Part shown: in pieces, positions 60,015 to 64,000 of the stretch
How the letters are laid out: each line of letters opens with the position of its first letter
Numbering within the stretch: position 1 is the stretch's first letter
Assembly (NCBI GenBank): GCA_965267505.1
Contig: OZ254081.1
Coordinates: forward strand, 3,100,001-3,164,000
Direction: 5' to 3'
DNA length: 64,000 nt
Origin: JANQHS01 sp965267505
Lineage (GTDB): Bacteria; Bacteroidota; Bacteroidia; Cytophagales; CCMP332
Notes under the pieces: generated by a model
Databases searched by the model: none
Told to the model about the DNA's origin: nothing
The model's input: only the letters and a program-made list of their open reading frames with translations
Translations under genes and position numbers: made by a program

Positions 60015-61325
60015 CTATTCCGAAATAATTATCGCTTTGCGGACCATACGATCTTTGCTCCTGGCAATGAGAATGTAATAACCAGGATTTAAGTTTAATT
60101 CAATGACTTTATCTAATTGATAATCAACAGGTATTGATGTTCCTTGAGTGCGGTAGATCATCAATTGGTCAACTTCATTTAGGCCGGAAATCCTTACCCA
60201 TCCCTCGGATGGATTTGGGTAGATGGTCAGCTGGAGATCCAGTATTTTGTCGGAAATAGAATTGAATTGGAAGGGTCGCAATTCAAGTCTCCAACAGGAA
60301 TCGCTTACCTGCTGATTAGGCCCCATCCCTCCAGCAAGAAACAAGATGCTATCGTTTTGTTGAGCTATGCCCCGCAGATCCATTGGATAGGAATAGGAAT
60401 ATTCCTCCTCCCATCTTCCTGTTTGGGGTTCAAATATCAGATTCCGATCAATGGGTGGAACTCCTCCGCTTCCATTATATGCAAATCCATTGTAGTTATA
60501 AGTTTGGTAGCTTCCTCCTATCCAGTGCACATATCCATCTTCTGTGCTAAAAGAGGCCATTCTATATCCTCGTACAGCCATGTCAAAATAATCAAAGGAC
60601 CAGGAGATCTGGCTTGGATCCGAAGGATCGATCACGCCTTTTCTTAATCCAAATTGAGGCGGAAAAGAACCAGAGCTCTGTGCTCCGCCAAAATAGAATA
60701 TCGTATCCCCCACTATGGCTCCAGAAGCCCCAAAGGATTTATAAGAATTCGTATTAGGCATTGAGGTGGCAGCTGTCCAAGAATTACTATGAGGATCATA
60801 TACCTGAACATCGGGTACATTGGTCACATTGCTCCATCCCGTGGCCAGTATGATCAGGCTGTCCTTATAAACGACCTGCACCTGGTCATCAACCGGAACG
60901 GGCATGGGGGCTCCATCGCTCATGTACGAATTGGTTTTGATATTGAATCGGTGAACATGGGCAGAAGTGGCCTCATTGCCATTCTGATAGACATAGTAAC
61001 CGCCTATGATGTAAATGGTATCCCCTACAAGGCTTGCTCCTGCTGCGATCTTACCCAAGGTGTCAGGCAGATCAGACAAGGTGTCCCAAATGCCTGAAAC
61101 CGTATTGTACCGATAAGACCTGAGGTGGATCCCGGACCATAGCTTACTGTTGTCAATTCCGGCAAATGAGTACACATAAAAGGTGTCATTCACAGTGGCA
61201 CCAACCACGGCATTGTTCGACACGCCCTCGGGCATGGGGTCTACCACAAAAGATTCATAGGCCTGGGAAAAGGCACTGAGACTTAGTAAGTATAGGGCTA
61301 TGAAGTAAAGTAATCTTCCTATCAA
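60015..61325 (-). CDS. Kelch-type beta-propeller protein with T9SS sorting domain
   Basis: 436 residues starting at TTG 61325 with signal peptide LSAFSQ. Kelch-like repeats fill residues ~25-340 (VGATVNDTFYVYSFAGID, GASLVGDTIYIIGGYYVYQ, GAIVGDTIFYFGGAQ, ILFLAGGMGPNQQ). The last ~75 residues are a T9SS domain (IYPNPSEGWVRISGL). Expected on the surface as a sugar- or protein-binding propeller. The following 420 bases on the upstream side hold no gene. Confidence 0.75.
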   Translation of the reverse strand: MIGRLLYFIALYLLSLSAFSQAYESFVVDPMPEGVSNNAVVGATVNDTFYVYSFAGIDNSKLWSGIHLRSYRYNTVSGIWDTLSDLPDTLGKIAAGASLVGDTIYIIGGYYVYQNGNEATSAHVHRFNIKTNSYMSDGAPMPVPVDDQVQVVYKDSLIILATGWSNVTNVPDVQVYDPHSNSWTAATSMPNTNSYKSFGASGAIVGDTIFYFGGAQSSGSFPPQFGLRKGVIDPSDPSQISWSFDYFDMAVRGYRMASFSTEDGYVHWIGGSYQTYNYNGFAYNGSGGVPPIDRNLIFEPQTGRWEEEYSYSYPMDLRGIAQQNDSILFLAGGMGPNQQVSDSCWRLELRPFQFNSISDKILDLQLTIYPNPSEGWVRISGLNEVDQLMIYRTQGTSIPVDYQLDKVIELNLNPGYYILIARSKDRMVRKAIIISE

Positions 61326-61745
61326 ATTCCGAGATTTGGAATCAAGTTATCAATTCCGAATCAGCTTAAAAAGTGGGTTATATAATTAGACTGTACTGTA
61401 AGCCCAGGTCTGATGAGAGGTTACGCACGAGTAAATTCGAAGGCGTCACCGCTTGCTTTTTCTGATCATTGGCTTTGGCCGGGTTCATAATCTTACAGAT
61501 ATTGTTTAAAACTGTTATCATATAAAACAATCATTTTGTCTTGGTGACACATGGTTTAAGTGGCCAGTTCTTTCCAGTATCTGGTTTCAGTTTTGTGGGT
61601 CCAGATTTCCCTTTACCCAAGTTTGCGTACCTCATTGCGCTGAATTTAGCGAATATTAACTTATAAATTATACATACATGTATAAAACACTGATTATCAA
61701 CAATTTATAAATGAAATAAAATTGTCAACCAAATAATCTTTGGCT
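61326..61745. other. Gene-free stretch with an 18-bp palindrome
   Basis: No coding frame was found between the Kelch gene's start and the LpxR gene's end. The palindrome TTATACAT-AC-ATGTATAA lies at 61668-61685. It sits 343 bases upstream of the Kelch start, so it might be a distant operator or a transcript-end structure of the LpxR gene. It lies in an AT-rich block, so chance is possible. Confidence 0.4.
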
Positions 61746-62843
61746 CTAAAAAAGGACCAAAATGTCGATCTCACCCCAGCCAAAAAGCTGTTTGGGATTC
61801 ACATCATCGTTTTCAACAACCTTACGGAAAGTCAGGTTGATAAACTTATAATCCAGAGTGATCTGGAGGGAGGAAAAGAGTTGGGCATGATCATAAGCAT
61901 GCCATCCTAAAGTGTGAGTGCTTTCATTTATGGATACCAAACTGCCCTGAATGGTTCCATCATACAATGTTAATCTGCTCATGATCTGCCAACTGGCATA
62001 TATCTGTAAGGGGCGATTTACTCTTCTGTTATAATACTCCATTCCACCTTTGGTTCTATACCTATTTGGAATAGCCCCTAGCCTACCCTTGCGAAAATCT
62101 TTGAAATCTTCTTTGTCCACCTGGTGCTTGTATGCTCGGTTGAACAAACCATTATAATTGATGTAGCTGTCTCTGAACAGTCCGAATTTGAATTCTAAAC
62201 CGGTCGTCAATCCATTACTCATGGTACCAATACCGGCCTCTGAAACCCAATTAACTTCACTCAAAGAGGTACTGAAAGGTAATTGGTGCTTGTATTTCAC
62301 GCGATAATCTAAAACAAGGCCTGTGCTTATCTGAAGATCCCATCCATTGACACTATCATTCCCGATGATCGTATGAACCATATTTTGAAGTTGCCCACCA
62401 AATGCGGTAGGACCGGTAATTCCAAATACAAGATGGGTTTCTAATTGCCTGGCTTTATTAAAATCAGATGTTATTCTTCCATAATCTGCAACGAGTGTGG
62501 CTGCATAGGGCCTATCCAAGGAATCCAATATGGTAAGTATGGTGTTGGTCGGTGTGAAAAGATCCTGCCTGATGGCCAAGTTATGATCCTCAAAGATCCC
62601 TTGCCCTTTTTTAAATCCAAGTAGTGCCGTTCTGCTGGCCTTGTTTCCTAATCCCGGATGCCCAACTTCAAGCGTGATGCCATTGGTAAAATGACGATCC
62701 GATTGCATCCATACCTGATAAATGTCATTTGCAGAAATCCCACTTATGTATTTTGGCGAAACGTATGATTGAGATTGACCAAACAAGATTCCCCCTTGAA
62801 ACAGGAAAGCCATGAATAAGAGACAAATGGAGGATCTGGGCAT
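61746..62843 (-). CDS. LpxR-type lipid A 3'-O-deacylase (DUF2219 family)
   Basis: 365 residues with a signal peptide (LFQGGILFGQ). The diagnostic motif NDIYQVWMQSDRHFTNGITLEVGH lies near residue 40, equivalent to the conserved N...DR.YTNG set that holds the catalytic site in LpxR. The remaining strands fit a 12-stranded outer-membrane barrel (YAATLVADYGRIT, NYNGLFNRAYKHQ, YNRRVNRPLQIYASWQI). The enzyme would remove the 3'-acyloxyacyl chain of lipid A in the outer membrane. It ends in LF, suited to a barrel. Enzymatic activity is untested here. Confidence 0.75.
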   Translation of the reverse strand: MPRSSICLLFMAFLFQGGILFGQSQSYVSPKYISGISANDIYQVWMQSDRHFTNGITLEVGHPGLGNKASRTALLGFKKGQGIFEDHNLAIRQDLFTPTNTILTILDSLDRPYAATLVADYGRITSDFNKARQLETHLVFGITGPTAFGGQLQNMVHTIIGNDSVNGWDLQISTGLVLDYRVKYKHQLPFSTSLSEVNWVSEAGIGTMSNGLTTGLEFKFGLFRDSYINYNGLFNRAYKHQVDKEDFKDFRKGRLGAIPNRYRTKGGMEYYNRRVNRPLQIYASWQIMSRLTLYDGTIQGSLVSINESTHTLGWHAYDHAQLFSSLQITLDYKFINLTFRKVVENDDVNPKQLFGWGEIDILVLF

Positions 62844-63234
62844 ATTTATCAGCTAAGCTAGGCTCGGTAAAGTTAAACGGGATTTATTATAAGGAGGTTT
62901 GGTCAAGACTAGAATAAGACCATATATCCAATTCATCTGAACCAAATAGTTCCATATGATCGATATTATGCTTTTCAGGTATTTCCTGAATGTACCCGGG
63001 TAGCTGATGGTAGGGTGGCTATTCTTTCTGCGAAACGGCCAAAATTGGAAGGAAATAGAAGGTCTGGAATTGATTTCGGATAAACCCGAGGCCTTGAATT
63101 AGACTGGTTTTTTAGAAGACTGTTTCAAAATCAGTAACCCAATATGGGTGATTTTCCTAGATTTTCATCAGGAAAAAGCGTCTCTTGTGATGAATTGAAA
63201 GATAGCCAGTCTACGCAATGCCTAAATTAGAAAT
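62844..63234. other. Gene-free stretch
   Basis: A 391-base region between the divergent LpxR and propeller genes. No coding frame, repeat or RNA gene was seen; it should contain the two promoters. Confidence 0.4.
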
Positions 63235-64000
63235 ATGAGGTTTTTGCCCTATATACTATGCCTTGCATTCGTTTGGATTCCATCAATTTCCAAAGCCCAA
63301 TATGTTGAGACCATCGTTACACACCCCCACATCATTGATGGAATCTTTCTTTTAAACGACAGCACCCTATATACCACTCCGGGAGCTGGACGAAATATTA
63401 CCACTTTGGGAATCGCCAATCCAAAAAAGGATGGGTTTTTTAACCCGAATGGGCCCAATGGGTTTTTAGGAGCAATTAACGTTGCCCAGTTCAATGATTC
63501 GACATTGATCGTTCCCTGCTTCGATGACAGAACAGTTAAACTATACAATCAGAATACGGGGATTGTTAGTAATGTGGCTACCAATCTGGATGGTCCGGCA
63601 GGAGTGGCGATGGGCTTGGACGGCAATGCTTATGTTGCCAATTATGGAGGTCCGCCAAATTTTGCGGCTACCACCATTCACAAAATCCTTCAGAACGGAA
63701 ATGACTTTACGTTCATGGATACTTCGGTCTTCTTTCAGCCTCAGGCCATTGCCATTGATTCTTCCGGAAGCCTTTATATGTGCAATTCTGGAGGAGGTAA
63801 CATGTGGAAGATTGACACGGCCACAGGGGCTTTTACCCTTTTCACAAACATTATGGGGGCCCGTTTGGCGAACATCGCCTATCGAACAAAGGATAGTTTG
63901 TTCTATGTGACTTCTGATGATAACAGTCATAAGATCTACCAGGTTGATCTGCAGGGTAATGTTACTTTGTTCGCGGGCTCCACCCTTGGTGGAACCGACG
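63235..64000 (+). CDS. Secreted NHL/SMP-30-like beta-propeller protein (cut by window end)
   Basis: The frame opens at ATG 63235 and stays open to the last base, so the C-terminus lies outside the window. A signal peptide (LPYILCLAFVWIPSISKAQ) is followed by propeller repeats: IIDGIFLLNDSTLYTT, GLDGNAYVANYGGPPN, PQAIAIDSSGSLYMCNSGGG, YRTKDSLFYVTSDD. This resembles SMP-30/NHL-type six-bladed propellers, which are binding proteins or lactonases. A T9SS tail is likely downstream, by analogy to neighbours, but is not visible. Confidence 0.75.
   Translation, partial: MRFLPYILCLAFVWIPSISKAQYVETIVTHPHIIDGIFLLNDSTLYTTPGAGRNITTLGIANPKKDGFFNPNGPNGFLGAINVAQFNDSTLIVPCFDDRTVKLYNQNTGIVSNVATNLDGPAGVAMGLDGNAYVANYGGPPNFAATTIHKILQNGNDFTFMDTSVFFQPQAIAIDSSGSLYMCNSGGGNMWKIDTATGAFTLFTNIMGARLANIAYRTKDSLFYVTSDDNSHKIYQVDLQGNVTLFAGSTLGGTD

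Overview
The window is chromosomal DNA from a member of the Bacteroidota, probably marine. Five secreted proteins end in a type IX secretion (Por) C-terminal sorting domain. There are many lipoprotein signal peptides, PadR-linked FtsX-type permeases, GIN-domain and choice-of-anchor-B proteins. Shine-Dalgarno sequences are weak or absent, and several genes use TTG starts. No rRNA, tRNA, CRISPR array or transposase was seen. The species cannot be named from this sequence.

Layout. 1-8.2 kb: the tail of an FtsX-family permease, a YCII-like protein, small secreted or lipoproteins, a membrane-anchored regulator, and a padR-permease pair with a duplicated site upstream. 8.2-19 kb: a T9SS SGNH hydrolase, an OsmC protein, a membrane AraC regulator, a frameshifted FG-GAP/ASPIC T9SS protein, a three-gene unit (serine hydrolase, small secreted protein, membrane LuxR regulator), a class III nucleotidyl cyclase and a zincin-like lipoprotein.

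19.3-28.8 kb is an AT-rich accessory island. Its core is a tight minus-strand operon: a small Xre regulator, a 1666-residue PD-(D/E)XK + STAND NTPase protein, a zinc-ribbon PD-(D/E)XK nuclease, a 150-residue protein and a phospholipase-D-fold/EVE-like fusion. A perfect palindrome lies upstream of the regulator. This looks like an anti-phage (abortive infection) system of a composition I do not recognise, and it is the strongest candidate for an undescribed system. Its borders carry a tandem duplication, hairpins, shared 9-mers and a decayed duplicate of an arsR gene.

28.8-49 kb: a GreA/B-type factor, an arsR-SRPBCC pair, an SDR-AraC operon with paired direct repeats upstream, T9SS proteins, an ankyrin/PD40 fusion, DUF2252, bestrophin, an S74-chaperone repeat protein, a Rieske-glutamate-synthase-like enzyme, a helix-hairpin-helix lipoprotein, and an ECF sigma factor followed by three small membrane proteins, the last one histidine-rich.

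49-57 kb is a second accessory block. A membrane protein with OmpA-like and DUF2914-like domains converges on a four-gene minus-strand operon: a coiled-coil protein, a 142-residue protein, a ComEC-type metallo-beta-lactamase hydrolase and a 1435-residue beta-rich/coiled-coil giant. I cannot assign its function, and it is the second candidate system.

57-64 kb: a transglutaminase-like lipoprotein, a small acidic lipoprotein, a SnoaL-like protein, outer-membrane proteins including an LpxR-type lipid A deacylase, a Kelch/T9SS protein and the start of a secreted beta-propeller cut by the window end.
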